NCBI RefSeq assembly: GCF_002798405.1
Contig: NZ_PGGV01000013.1
Coordinates: 1-64,000, forward strand
Length of the DNA: 64,000 nt
Source of the DNA: Glycomyces xiaoerkulensis
Lineage (GTDB): Bacteria; Actinomycetota; Actinomycetes; Mycobacteriales; Micromonosporaceae
Reading direction: 5' to 3'
The notes below the pieces were generated by a model that was not told the origin of the DNA, did not search any database, and saw nothing but the letters and a program-made list of their open reading frames with translations. Within the stretch, counting starts at the first letter, position 1. Every line of letters starts with the position of its first letter. A program made the position numbers and the translations under genes. This document shows positions 15,641 through 23,865 of this stretch, piece after piece.

Positions 15641-16571
15641 AGAACACCCAGTACTTCGAGAGCCAGAAGTTGAACGCGGTGAAGGCGGCGACCACGAGCA
15701 CCAGGAACCAGGCCATGGCCGAGGCGTAGCCCATGTTGAGCTCGTTGAACGCCTCTTTGTACAGCAGGAGCGTGAAGAACATGGTCGAGTCGGCGGGTCC
15801 TCCGGTGCCGCCGGAGACGACGTACGCCTGCGTGAACGCCTGGAACGCGAAGATGATCTGCAGGACGATGTTGAAGAAGATGATCGGCGTCAGCAGCGGG
15901 AGCGTGACCGAGGTGAACTTCCGGATCGGTCCGGCGCCGTCGATCGAGGCGGCCTCGTAGAACATGTTCGGGATCTGCCGGAGCCCGGCCAGGAAGATCA
16001 CCATGGGCGATCCGAACGTCCACACGTTCAGGACGATGAGCGTGCCGAGCGCGAAGTCGGGGTGCCCGATCCACCCCGGACCGTCGACGCCGAACCAGCC
16101 GAGCACGCCGTTGATGAGGCCCTCCTTGCCGAACACCTGGCGCCACAGGATCGCGATCGCGACCGACCCGCCCATGAGGCTCGGCAGGTAGAACACCGAG
16201 CGGTAGAACGAGAGCGCCCTCATGCCCTTGTCGAGCACCATCGCCAGGCCCAGGGCCAGGGCGAGCAGGATCGGGACGCCCCCGAGCACGTAGACGACGG
16301 TGACGCGGAAGGAGTTCCAGAACCGCTCGTCGCCGAACATGCCGGTGAAGTTGTCCAGGCCGATCCACTGGGGCGGCTGCAGCAGGTTGTACTCGGTGAA
16401 CGACAGGTAGAGCGAGGCCGCCATCGGGCCGATGGTGAGGCCGAACAGGCCGAGCAGCCAGGGGAGCAGGAAGAGGTAGGCCGCCTTGTTGTCGGGGTAT
16501 TTCTCCTTGGCGCGGGCCTTGCCCTTGCGTCTGCGCACCGCGAGGTTGCGCAGCTCGCCGAGACTGCTCAT
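15624..16571 (-). CDS. carbohydrate ABC transporter permease (MalF type)
   Basis: CUT1 permease of 315 aa. ATG 16571 (MSSLGELRNLAVRRRKGK) is set by AGGAG five bases upstream; a longer frame to 16859 would run through the promoter and operator and is rejected. It has a basic N-terminus, six helices, and the EAA loop MFYEAASIDGAGPIRKFTSV (about 219-238). It is first in the leftward operon, preceded by a good promoter (16632-16660) and a LacI-type operator. Its partner binding protein is divergent at 16920. Likely substrates are oligosaccharides from plant polysaccharide, judged only from the surrounding glycosidases. Confidence 0.94.
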   Translation of the reverse strand: MSSLGELRNLAVRRRKGKARAKEKYPDNKAAYLFLLPWLLGLFGLTIGPMAASLYLSFTEYNLLQPPQWIGLDNFTGMFGDERFWNSFRVTVVYVLGGVPILLALALGLAMVLDKGMRALSFYRSVFYLPSLMGGSVAIAILWRQVFGKEGLINGVLGWFGVDGPGWIGHPDFALGTLIVLNVWTFGSPMVIFLAGLRQIPNMFYEAASIDGAGPIRKFTSVTLPLLTPIIFFNIVLQIIFAFQAFTQAYVVSGGTGGPADSTMFFTLLLYKEAFNELNMGYASAMAWFLVLVVAAFTAFNFWLSKYWVFYDDKD

Positions 16572-16606
16572 GGGGACTCCTAGCTCTCGTGACCGCGGGA
16601 TCGGGG

Positions 16607-16620
16607 GGAAAGCGGTTGCA
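16607..16620. promoter_or_regulatory. LacI-family operator, leftward copy
   Basis: GGAAAGCGGTTGCA fits the LacI-family consensus TGNAANCGNTTNCA at every defined position but the first. It sits just downstream of the -10 element of the leftward promoter, where a bound repressor would block the permease operon. An identical 14-mer lies at 16793-16806. Confidence 0.8.
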
Positions 16621-16631
16621 CGACTGCGTCG

Positions 16632-16660
16632 ATTATGACCGCTGGCAATCCGTTCGTCAA
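16632..16660 (-). promoter_or_regulatory. promoter of the sugar permease operon
   Basis: On the minus strand TTGACG (16660-16655) and CATAAT (16637-16632) are separated by exactly 17 bases, close to the sigma-70/HrdB consensus. Transcription should begin near 16625, inside or just before the operator. Confidence 0.75.
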
Positions 16661-16760
16661 TCGGTTGCGAGCCGAAAATATTCGGAGCTGATTCGAAAGT
16701 TCCGGTGGCCCGCACCGGCATCCACCTGGTGCGATGGGAGCGCTCCGCTTCGGCAAGCCG

Positions 16761-16789
16761 TTGACAAGCATCGGATGTGGTGCTAGCTT
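16761..16789 (+). promoter_or_regulatory. promoter of the sugar-binding-protein gene
   Basis: A perfect TTGACA (16761-16766), a 17-base spacer and TAGCTT (16784-16789) form a strong housekeeping promoter. Transcription should begin near 16796, inside the second operator, leaving a leader of about 125 bases before ATG 16920. Confidence 0.8.
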
Positions 16790-16792
16790 TCC

Positions 16793-16806
16793 GGAAAGCG
16801 GTTGCA
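16793..16806. promoter_or_regulatory. LacI-family operator, rightward copy
   Basis: GGAAAGCGGTTGCA, identical to the copy at 16607-16620 and 186 bases from it in the same orientation, covers the predicted start of the rightward transcript. One repressor could therefore control both halves of the importer. The matching LacI-type gene is not obvious in the window: the LacI gene at 37665 has a different operator. Confidence 0.82.
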
Positions 16807-16919
16807 ACTTTCGGCTGCCCCGGCCCAGTCCCCAGCGACCGCCCCGGACGGCCCCTCACACGTCCGTATCAGTGGCAACACGGTGGTTTCGCCACCGACG
16901 ACACACGAAACGAGGCGCA

Positions 16920-18236
16920 ATGACGCGTAGGACACGTTCGCGTGCCGCCATCGGATCCGTCGCCGCCGCGACCCTCCTCCTCTCCGGATGCTTCGGCTCG
17001 GACGACGGAACGGCAGGGGAGTACGACCCCGACGAGGAGATCGAACTCGAGATCTCCTGGTGGGGCGACGACGATCGCGCACGCCTCTTCGCCGAGGTCA
17101 TCGACCTCTTCGAAGAAGAACACCCCAACATCACCGTCGTCGAGACGCCCGTGGGCGCCCCCGACGACCTCTTCAACCGCCTCGCCACCGACTTCGCCGG
17201 GGGCGGCGACACCGCCCCCGACGTCTTCGCGCTCGGCGGCGCCAAACCCCAGGAATACGGCGAACTCGGCGCCCTGCTCGACCTGTCCACCGTGAGCGAC
17301 CAACTCGACCCCTCGGACTACCCCGACTTCTCGCTCACCAACGCCATCGTCGACGACACCCTCTACGGCCTGCCGACCGGCGGCAACGCCACCGCCGCGT
17401 TCATCAACTCCAAGATCTTCGAGCAGGCCGGCGTCCCCCTCCCCGAAGCAGGCTGGACCTGGGACGACCTCGTCGACGTCGCCGGCGAGATCGGCAACGC
17501 CGACCTCACCAACGAGGCCGGCAATCCCATCTACGGCATCGACCTGCGCATCCAGGACATCATGGGCACCTATGCCGCCCAGGTCAGCGAGGTCGGCATG
17601 TACGACTGGGACGGCAAGCTCGGCGTCGACGCCGACCAGATCGCGAGCTGGTACGAGATCGAGCAGGAACTGCTCGACGCCGGCGGCCTGCCCGACCCGT
17701 CCATCGTGACCTCCAACTGGCAGCTCCCGCCCGACCAGCAGCCCTTCACCATCGGCCAGGCCGCCATCACCTTCGGATACACCAACCTCATGTCGGCCTA
17801 CAGCGCCAACGAGGAAGTCGAAGTGCAGATGATGCTCCCGCCCACCGACACCGACCTGTCGGGCATCGCCTTGCTGCCCTCGGCCTTCTGGTCGGCCAAC
17901 GCCGCGAGCGAACACCCGCAGGCGGCGGCCATGCTCATCGACTGGTTCCTGCACGAACCGGCCGCCGCCGAACTCATCCTCGACACCCGCGGCGTGCCGT
18001 TCAACCCCGACACCCTCGAAGTCGTCGCGCCCCTGCTGGAGGGACCCTCCCAGACCGCGGCCGACTACGTCGAGATCATCCTCGACGAGGGCGTCGTCGC
18101 CCCACCGCAGCCGTCGGGCGGCCAGATCATGAACGAACTCTCCCAACGGATGGAAGCCGAAGTCCTCTTCGGCCGCATGACCCCCGACGAAGCGGCGACC
18201 CAATGGGTCGAAGAACTCGGAGCCGCACTCGAATAA
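16920..18236 (+). CDS. sugar ABC transporter substrate-binding lipoprotein
   Basis: CUT1-type solute-binding protein, 438 aa, anchored outside the membrane. The signal peptide ends in a lipobox LLLSGC with Cys at about 22. Then come the first lobe (ELEISWWGDDDRARLF, FEEEHPNITVVETP) and typical features of oligosaccharide binders such as NATAAFINSKIFEQAGVPLP and WTWDDLVDVAGEI. ATG 16920 gives the correct signal peptide; longer frames upstream run into the promoter. It is divergent from the two permease genes and followed after a hairpin by a glycosidase gene on the same transcript. Substrate unknown; xylo- or other plant oligosaccharide inferred. Confidence 0.94.
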   Translation: MTRRTRSRAAIGSVAAATLLLSGCFGSDDGTAGEYDPDEEIELEISWWGDDDRARLFAEVIDLFEEEHPNITVVETPVGAPDDLFNRLATDFAGGGDTAPDVFALGGAKPQEYGELGALLDLSTVSDQLDPSDYPDFSLTNAIVDDTLYGLPTGGNATAAFINSKIFEQAGVPLPEAGWTWDDLVDVAGEIGNADLTNEAGNPIYGIDLRIQDIMGTYAAQVSEVGMYDWDGKLGVDADQIASWYEIEQELLDAGGLPDPSIVTSNWQLPPDQQPFTIGQAAITFGYTNLMSAYSANEEVEVQMMLPPTDTDLSGIALLPSAFWSANAASEHPQAAAMLIDWFLHEPAAAELILDTRGVPFNPDTLEVVAPLLEGPSQTAADYVEIILDEGVVAPPQPSGGQIMNELSQRMEAEVLFGRMTPDEAATQWVEELGAALE

Positions 18237-18242
18237 CCGCAT

Positions 18243-18274
18243 GGGAGGCGGGCCGGGACACCGGCCCGCCTCCC
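18243..18274 (+). terminator. intercistronic hairpin after the binding-protein gene
   Basis: A perfect 14-bp stem GGGAGGCGGGCCGG with loop GACA begins seven bases after the binding-protein stop and ends 22 bases before the next gene. Such hairpins often protect abundant binding-protein mRNA and partly end transcription, giving less of the downstream hydrolase. Confidence 0.75.
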
Positions 18275-18295
18275 CGACACCGACACGGGGACACC

Positions 18296-19960
18296 ATGAC
18301 CGGAGCGATCCGAGCAGCGCTGACCCGACTCCGCACGAGCGACCCGCCCGCCCGCGCCGGCATCCAAGGCACCGGCCTCGGCGACGAACTCGCCCGGACC
18401 GCGGTCGCCTTCGCGGCCGTCGGCGGCCCCCTCACCGAACGCTGGCACCGGGCGCTGACCGAACTCGCCCAATGCGTGCGCCCCCTCGGCGGCAGCGCCC
18501 CCGTCCTCAACGAGGGCGGCGTCTACGCCGGAACCTGGATCGAGAGCACCGGCACCGTCAACACCGAAGTGCTCGCCCGCTTCGCCCCCCGCATCGCGCG
18601 CGACACCCACCTGCTGTTCGCCGAGCACCAGCGCGACGACGGCATGATCCCGTACAAGATCGCCGACACCGGCCCCGGCTTCAGCCAGATCCAGATCGTC
18701 ACCCCGCTCGCGCGCACGGTCTGGCACCACCACCGCCTCACCGGAGGCGACCGGCCCTACCTCGAGACCATGTACCGCGCGATGACACGGTACGACCACT
18801 GGCTCGCGCGATTCCGCGACACGCGCGGCACCGGCGGCGTCGAAGCCTTCTGCACCTTCGACACCGGCCACGACCTCTCCCCCCGGTTCTGGTTCGCACC
18901 CGACCGCGCATTCCGAGGCGACGCCCGCCGATGCGACCCCGACTCGCCGACCCTGCCCTATGTGGCACCCGACCTCACCGCCAACGTGGCCTGCCAGCGG
19001 TCCTATCTGGCCGTGATCGCCGAGGAACTAGGCGAGGACGGGCAACCGTGGCGGAGCAAGGCCCGCGCCTCGACCGCGGCGCTGTACCGCCAATGCTTCG
19101 ACGAGGCCGACGGCACCTTCTACGACCGCGACCGCTCGGGGGAGCACGTCCGGGTGCAATCGGATGCGCTGCTGCGCGTCCTGGCCTGCGAGACCGGCGA
19201 CGAGGGGTTCTTCGCGCGCTCCCTCCGCGAATACCTGATGAACACCCGCAAGTTCCTGGCGCACTACGGCTTCACCTCCCTCGCCCTCGACGACCCCCGC
19301 TTCGACGCCGACGCCTCGCGCAACTCCTGGGGCGGCCCGGTCAACCTCCTCAGCCTGATCCGCGCGCCCCAGGCGTTCGAACACCACGGCCACGCCGCCG
19401 AACTGGCCGCGGCCACCGCACCGGCGCTGGCCGCGCTGGCCGCGGCCGACCGCTTCCCGCAGTGCCTCGACCCGTGGTCGGGCGCGGCCGGGTTCACGTC
19501 GGTGTACTCGCCGTCGATCCTCTGGTTCCTGGACACCGTGGAGCGGAGTTTCGGCGTGCTGCCGCGGCCCGACGGGGAGCTGTGGTTCACCGGCATGCCG
19601 CCGACGCGGCTCGGCCACGGTGCGGCCGCAGAGGCGACCGCCTACGCGCGGCGCGCGGGCGGGGTCCACTACGAACTCGCGGCCGACGACGAACGCATCG
19701 AGGTGTACCGCGACGGCGCGCTGCGGTTCGCCTTCCCGCGCGGGTGGCGGCTGGTGACCGACGCGGCGGGGGAGGTGCGGGCGGTCGTGGGACTGAGCCC
19801 CGCGACCGTCCGGGGCGAGCTCGAGATCCACGGCGCCGCCGGCGGCCCCGAGCACCTGACGCTGGAGGTCGACGCCAACGAACGGGTCGGACTCGATCCC
19901 GGGGGCCGCATCCGCGACAGGTCGGCGGTGCCGTTCGTCCCGCCCACCGCCGGCCGCTGA
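18296..19960 (+). CDS. (alpha/alpha)6-barrel glycoside hydrolase (MGH1/GH63-like)
   Basis: A 554-aa soluble protein without signal peptide. Its helical repeats and motifs resemble six-hairpin glycosidases of the mannosylglycerate-hydrolase/GH63 C-terminal type: GGVYAGTWIESTGTVNTEVL, HQRDDGMIPYKI, LTANVACQRSYLAVIAEEL, SRNSWGGPVNLLSLIRA and FTSVYSPSILWFLDT. The Asp in QRDDGMIPY and the acidic ASRNSWGGPV region are where the catalytic acid and base lie in that clan. The last 120 residues form a beta-sandwich cap. Its position right after the importer binding protein suggests that it hydrolyses the imported sugar. The exact family assignment is uncertain. Confidence 0.72.
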   Translation: MTGAIRAALTRLRTSDPPARAGIQGTGLGDELARTAVAFAAVGGPLTERWHRALTELAQCVRPLGGSAPVLNEGGVYAGTWIESTGTVNTEVLARFAPRIARDTHLLFAEHQRDDGMIPYKIADTGPGFSQIQIVTPLARTVWHHHRLTGGDRPYLETMYRAMTRYDHWLARFRDTRGTGGVEAFCTFDTGHDLSPRFWFAPDRAFRGDARRCDPDSPTLPYVAPDLTANVACQRSYLAVIAEELGEDGQPWRSKARASTAALYRQCFDEADGTFYDRDRSGEHVRVQSDALLRVLACETGDEGFFARSLREYLMNTRKFLAHYGFTSLALDDPRFDADASRNSWGGPVNLLSLIRAPQAFEHHGHAAELAAATAPALAALAAADRFPQCLDPWSGAAGFTSVYSPSILWFLDTVERSFGVLPRPDGELWFTGMPPTRLGHGAAAEATAYARRAGGVHYELAADDERIEVYRDGALRFAFPRGWRLVTDAAGEVRAVVGLSPATVRGELEIHGAAGGPEHLTLEVDANERVGLDPGGRIRDRSAVPFVPPTAGR

Positions 19961-19992
19961 CGGGCTCGCCGCTGAGGGACGTCCATTTGGGT

Positions 19993-20865
19993 TCAGCGCA
20001 GCGCGAGGCCGTCCGGACCCTCTTCGACCTCGATGAAGCGGGCCCGCTCGTCGGGCGTCTGGTTCGGCTGGTGCAGCGCCAGCAGCAGCCGTCCCGAGGC
20101 GTCCTCGAAGAGCATCCCGTGCCCGCCGTCCCGCGGCCACAGCGCCGCTTTCTCCTGCCGCCACGGTCCGAGGACGCTCCCGGTCTCGGAGGTCGCGACC
20201 CCGAGGGCGTAGCCCGACTCGCCCATGCTCGACCAGAGCATCAGCAACCGGCCGTCGGTGTTCCGGTGCAGGAACGGACCGTCGGTCACGTACGCGGTCG
20301 GCCCCGGCCGGTCGAGCGGACGCGCCCACGGCGCCTCCGAGGCGGTGAACAGCAGGGAGGTCTCGCCGGCCGTGCCGCGCAGGTCCGGCGTCAGTCGCAC
20401 CGCCCGGATCTCGCCGTCGCCGACGTCCTTCCACTCGTGGCAGAACACCATGTACGGGACGCCGTCCTCGACGTGCAGGGTGCCGTCCAGGCACTCCCAG
20501 TCCCGCGGCGTCAGCGGCCCGTCCGACCAGGGCGCGTACGGTCCTTCGGGGCGTTCGGCGCGCAGCACCTGGGTGCCTCTCCGGTGTCCCTCGGCGGTGA
20601 AGGTGGCGAACATGTAGTAGGCGCCGTCGTGGCGGTGGACCTCGGGGGCCCAGAACTGGGTGTGCGACCAGAAGTCCGCGCTGGGCCGGAACGCGGGGAC
20701 GGGGCCGTGCCATTCGGCGAGGTCGCTGCTCCAGTAGGTGTCGAAGCCGGTCGCGGGGCCGCGCCAGATGTCCGGGTCGGTGCTGCCGAAGAGGTAGAAG
20801 CGGCCCTCTTCGGGGACGCGGAGCACGAACGGATCACGGATCTGGATTTCGTTCAGGGCGGGCAT
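19993..20865 (-). CDS. GH43-like five-bladed beta-propeller glycosidase
   Basis: A 290-aa, signal-less protein in the GH43 style (arabinofuranosidase/xylosidase group). Blade motifs are QIRDPFVLRV (Asp general base, residue 11), FWAPEVHRHDGAYYMFAT, ECLDGTLHVEDGVPYMVFCH and VTDGPFLHRNTDGRLLMLW. DGEIRAVRL may contain the acid Glu. It ends LALHQPNQTPDERARF. The size is close to single-domain GH43 enzymes. ATG 20865 follows GGAAGGACG. It converges on the six-hairpin hydrolase gene. Debranching of arabinoxylan oligosaccharides is the simplest role, inferred from context. Confidence 0.85.
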   Translation of the reverse strand: MPALNEIQIRDPFVLRVPEEGRFYLFGSTDPDIWRGPATGFDTYWSSDLAEWHGPVPAFRPSADFWSHTQFWAPEVHRHDGAYYMFATFTAEGHRRGTQVLRAERPEGPYAPWSDGPLTPRDWECLDGTLHVEDGVPYMVFCHEWKDVGDGEIRAVRLTPDLRGTAGETSLLFTASEAPWARPLDRPGPTAYVTDGPFLHRNTDGRLLMLWSSMGESGYALGVATSETGSVLGPWRQEKAALWPRDGGHGMLFEDASGRLLLALHQPNQTPDERARFIEVEEGPDGLALR

Positions 20866-21555
20866 GGTCGTCCTTCCGTCGGCTGCACGCCATTCTGCCC
20901 GGACGATCGGAGCCGCCCGGAGGAGGCGCCACGGTGGTGTCCGGCCCGATCATCGGGTGGGTGGCCGCCTTCGATCCGGGGAGCTCATCTTGTTGTTCCG
21001 TAGCTGCGGCCGAAATGATACTCGAACGCAATTCTTCTTCGAGACCTCCTCGGGTTCATGCGGGCCGAGGCGTATATCCATACAGGAGTATGAGCGAATT
21101 GGTCCTCACCGAACACCGGACCCTGCGGAGGAAATTCGCCCCGGGACGTCGGTCGGTGCCGGCCCGGGATGTCGGCCGAGCGGGCGCGCCGCGTCGGCCG
21201 AGGTGAGACCGGCCGGAGCGCCGCGGAGACGGGCCTGCATGACTGCTCATTTCAGTATAAATCACTGCAAATCATCCCGAATCGAGTGACTTCAACCATA
21301 CGCCCCGGCGGTCATCAGGCGTCCGGCCAGGCCAAACGGTCATTTGTGAGTAAGTTTTTCCGGGCGGGCCGGTTACAGACGGCCGAAAATTCCTGTAAGG
21401 TTCAGGAGTCGCTCCGATTCGGTATGGATCGAAGAGGCGAAGCGCCAGTAATGGCGGCAATATCAGGCCATATGACGGAAGAGCACAACTAGGCTTAAAT
21501 CCCCTGGAAGGCACGGCCGCCGGTCTGAGCATCAACATCGCAAGGATATTAAGTA
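20866..21555. other. 690-base gene-poor spacer upstream of the cold-shock gene
   Basis: No convincing protein-coding gene. The GC content falls from about 70% to nearer 55% after 20990. It holds a possible 38-codon ORF (ATG 21089 to 21205, after CAGGAG) with an Arg-rich product and no recognised family, a candidate promoter at 21373-21401 and the long leader of the cold-shock gene. The leftward GH43 promoter must lie in its first 100 bases. Confidence 0.6.
21373..21401 (+). promoter_or_regulatory. candidate promoter of the cold-shock gene
   Basis: TTACAG (21373-21378) and TAAGGT (21396-21401) are 17 bases apart. Transcription from about 21408 would give a leader of about 148 bases, in line with the long structured leaders of many csp mRNAs. 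Confidence 0.5.
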
Positions 21556-21759
21556 ATGGCGCAAGGCACCGTTAAATGGTTCAACTCGGAGAAGGGCTTC
21601 GGCTTCATCGCTCCGGAGGACAACGGCCCGGACATCTTCGTCCACTTCTCCGCGATCGCCGGAGACGGCTACCGTTCTCTCGATGAGAACCAGCGGGTAG
21701 AATTCGACGTCGAGCAGGGCAACAAAGGCCCGCAGGCCACTAACCTGCGCGCTCTCTAA
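21556..21759 (+). CDS. cold-shock domain protein, CspA family
   Basis: A 67-aa single-stranded nucleic-acid chaperone with a five-strand OB fold. The start [18 protein letters not shown] includes RNP1 (KGFGFI) and DIFVHFSAI is RNP2; the end is [14 protein letters not shown]. Length and sequence are typical of actinobacterial Csp proteins. The coding region uses AT-richer codons than its neighbours (ATG GCG CAA GGC; GTT AAA TGG), as is usual for this highly expressed gene. It has its own long leader and a clear terminator 20 bases after the stop. Confidence 0.97.
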   Translation: MAQGTVKWFNSEKGFGFIAPEDNGPDIFVHFSAIAGDGYRSLDENQRVEFDVEQGNKGPQATNLRAL

Positions 21760-23276
21760 GCCCCGGCTCTGAGAACACGAAGCCGCTGCCCTTCAGCGTG
21801 AAGGACAGCGGCTTCTAGCGTGCCCGGGCCCGCTCGATGAAACCGCACCCCGGCGGCCCTCCCCGAAGCGGTAGTCTCTCGGCTGTGGTGAACGATGAGA
21901 TGCGCCGGAACTGGAGCGACGGAGCCGGCGGATGGGTCGCCAACGAGGCGATCTTCGACTCGGTGTTCGCGCCGGTGACCGCGGCGGTCATCGAAGCCGC
22001 GGCACTGCGGCCCGGACACCGGATGCTCGATGTGGGATGCGGCTCCGGCACGCTGCTGGCCGCGGGCGTCGAAGCCGACGCACGGCCCGTCGGGATCGAC
22101 ATCTCCCCGGGTATGGCCGAGGCGGCGCGGCGCCGCGTCCCGGAGGCGACCGTGGCCGTCGCCGACGCGCAAGTCGCGGACCTCCTCGCCGAGGCGCCCG
22201 GTGCACCGTTCGACCGCGTGGTCTCCCGGTTCGGCGTCATGTTCTTCGACGATCCGGCGGCCGCCTTCGCCAATGTGCGACGGGCCTGCGACCCCGAGGC
22301 CCGGATGGCCTTCGCCTGCTGGCGAGACCTGGACGAGAACCCCATCTTCACCCTCGGATCCACCGTCCTCACCGAACGGCTCGACCCGCCGCCGGAGGTT
22401 CCGGAGCCGGGCGCCCCCGGCCCCACCGCTTTCGCCGATGCCGACCGCCTGTACCCGCTGCTGCAGGAGGCCGGCTGGGGACCGGTCTCGGTCGATCCGC
22501 TCGACTTCCAATGCGACTACGGCGCGGCCGGCGGCGACGGGATCGAAGAGCGGCTGGCGACCATCCTCGGCTCCGGCACCGGGCGGCTGGCCCGGGAGCG
22601 GCTCCTGCCCCGACTCGGCCCCGACGGCTGGGAGGCGCTCCTGGACGACGTCCGAGCCGAACTGCGCCGCCACCTGGTGGAGGGCACCGTCCGGTTCCCC
22701 GGCGCCGCCTGGCTGGTCACCGCGAGCAACGCCGCCCGATAACGGCGCCGCGGGACCGGCGTCGGTCCCCGCCGGTGCGCCGCCGAGGGACCGCAGCGCG
22801 GTCCCCGAGAGCCGATAGCCGACCCATTCGTCCATCGGGAGCGCGCCGAGCGAATCGTAGAACGCTATCGAGGGCGCGTTCCAGTCCAGCACCGACCAGT
22901 CGAGGCGCCGGTAGCCGTTCGCCACGCACGTGCGAGCCAGCTCGCGCAGGAGCGCGGCACCGTAGCCGCGTCCGCGAAAGGCCGGATCGACGTAGAGGTC
23001 TTCGAGGTAGATGCCGTGCCTGCCGGTCCAGGTCGAGAAGTTGAGGAACCACACCGCGATGCCGGCGATGCGGCCGCCGACTTCGACGACGTGCGCGTAC
23101 ACCGCGGGGTCCGGCCCGAACAGGGCCGCCTTGAGATCGTCGACGGTAGTCTCGACCGCATCGGGTTCGCGCTCGTATTCGGCGAGGTCCCTGATGCACT
23201 GGAGCATCCCGGGCAGATCACGGGGTTCGGCGCGGCGCAGGATCGCGCCCTCGGCAAGGACGATGTGCTCGCTCAT
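21756..23276 (-). CDS. GNAT family N-acetyltransferase lacking its normal stop codon
   Basis: The first 165-170 codons (23276 down to about 22770) encode a standard GNAT domain: [40 protein letters not shown], acetyl-CoA loop [16 protein letters not shown], and [20 protein letters not shown] ending [12 protein letters not shown], where homologues stop. Here the frame stays open for another 330 low-complexity codons antisense to the methyltransferase, to 21756. That extension looks like a shadow, not a domain. Either the gene lost its stop by a small indel (a +/-1 shift near 22770 would end at 22717) or the assembly has an error. The domain call is strong and the left end is unreliable. ATG 23276 is the start. 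Confidence 0.7.
   Translation of the reverse strand: MSEHIVLAEGAILRRAEPRDLPGMLQCIRDLAEYEREPDAVETTVDDLKAALFGPDPAVYAHVVEVGGRIAGIAVWFLNFSTWTGRHGIYLEDLYVDPAFRGRGYGAALLRELARTCVANGYRRLDWSVLDWNAPSIAFYDSLGALPMDEWVGYRLSGTALRSLGGAPAGTDAGPAAPLSGGVARGDQPGGAGEPDGALHQVAAQFGSDVVQERLPAVGAESGQEPLPGQPPGAGAEDGRQPLFDPVAAGRAVVALEVERIDRDRSPAGLLQQRVQAVGIGESGGAGGARLRNLRRRVEPFGEDGGSEGEDGVLVQVSPAGEGHPGLGVAGPSHIGEGGRRIVEEHDAEPGDHAVERCTGRLGEEVRDLRVGDGHGRLRDAAPRRLGHTRGDVDPDGPCVGFDARGQQRAGAASHIEHPVSGPQCRGFDDRRGHRREHRVEDRLVGDPSAGSVAPVPAHLIVHHSRETTASGRAAGVRFHRAGPGTLEAAVLHAEGQRLRVLRAGA
21779..21815 (+). terminator. terminator after the cold-shock gene
   Basis: A long hairpin: outer arms GAAGCCGCTG and CAGCGGCTTC (10 bp), one C-A mismatch, then CCTTC/GAAGG around loop AGCGT. 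It sits 20 bases after the csp stop, between csp and the following methyltransferase. Confidence 0.8.
21885..22742 (+). CDS. class I SAM-dependent methyltransferase
   Basis: A 285-aa methyltransferase of the Methyltransf_11/25 type. Landmarks: [20 protein letters not shown] at the start (a common opening of this subfamily), [15 protein letters not shown] (motif I), [35 protein letters not shown] and [16 protein letters not shown]. The latter two are typical of UbiE-like small-molecule methyltransferases in actinobacteria. GTG 21885 or 21888 is the start. TAGTCT at 21872-21877 lies seven bases before it, so the mRNA is probably leaderless. No product assigned. The opposite strand is open across the whole gene in the GNAT frame (see next entry). 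Confidence 0.88.
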   Translation: MVNDEMRRNWSDGAGGWVANEAIFDSVFAPVTAAVIEAAALRPGHRMLDVGCGSGTLLAAGVEADARPVGIDISPGMAEAARRRVPEATVAVADAQVADLLAEAPGAPFDRVVSRFGVMFFDDPAAAFANVRRACDPEARMAFACWRDLDENPIFTLGSTVLTERLDPPPEVPEPGAPGPTAFADADRLYPLLQEAGWGPVSVDPLDFQCDYGAAGGDGIEERLATILGSGTGRLARERLLPRLGPDGWEALLDDVRAELRRHLVEGTVRFPGAAWLVTASNAAR

Positions 23277-23315
23277 CGCGGACGAGTCTATAGCCGGTGA
23301 AACTGCATCGGGCCG

Positions 23316-23825
23316 TCAGCGCCCTTCGAGCAAGCCTCGTACGTACGCGGCCTGGCCCGCGTGCTGCTGGTTGTCGTTGATGACGCTCACCAAGCGGACC
23401 CCGAGGCTCACCGGCGGGTCCCACCCGGTGTCGACGATCCGGTCCAGGTCCGGTGCGGTCAAGCCGCCGACGAAATCCAGCGTCCGCGCGTGGACCGCGT
23501 CGTAGTAATCCAGCAGCGCCGCACCCGACACGCCTCGCACCCGGCCGACCTGTTCGGCGGTGTGGCCGTACCCGACGTCCCGGTCGTCCAGCGCCAGACC
23601 GAACCGGTCGTTCCATCCGTGCGCGAGCCATACCTGCTCGTGCCCGGCCGCATCGGAGATGTGGTCGTCCTGGATGCGGGCGATGTGCCAGACCAGCCAG
23701 GCGATCGGGTTCGCCTCCGGCCCCGGGCGCTCCTCCAGGTCCCGCTCCGGCAGACCGTCCACTACGGCGTGGACCCCCTCCTCGATCCGGCCGAAGGCGT
23801 CGCTCAGGAATGCTCCGAACTCCAT
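23316..23825 (-). CDS. DinB-fold (DUF664/mycothiol-type) protein
   Basis: A 169-aa four-helix DinB-superfamily protein. Three His ligands of the usual metal site can be placed: WLVWHIARIQDDH (His about 47 with a following His) and VINDNQQHAGQAAYVRG (His about 155). The start MEFGAFLSDAFGRIEEGVHA and the WDPPVSLG segment match the actinobacterial group whose members include mycothiol-dependent S-transferases. ATG 23825. It is adjacent to the GNAT gene in the same direction (39-base gap) and downstream of the large FAD protein. Function in thiol-dependent detoxification is an inference from the family. Confidence 0.87.
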   Translation of the reverse strand: MEFGAFLSDAFGRIEEGVHAVVDGLPERDLEERPGPEANPIAWLVWHIARIQDDHISDAAGHEQVWLAHGWNDRFGLALDDRDVGYGHTAEQVGRVRGVSGAALLDYYDAVHARTLDFVGGLTAPDLDRIVDTGWDPPVSLGVRLVSVINDNQQHAGQAAYVRGLLEGR

Positions 23826-23865
23826 AATTCGGCCATGTTCCCACAGCGGGGCGTGCCCGCACGCG

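Noticed and set aside
21089-21205. 38-codon ORF after CAGGAG in the csp upstream spacer
   Set aside because: Arg/Pro-rich composition resembles random high-GC frames and no family is recognised; kept only as a remark.
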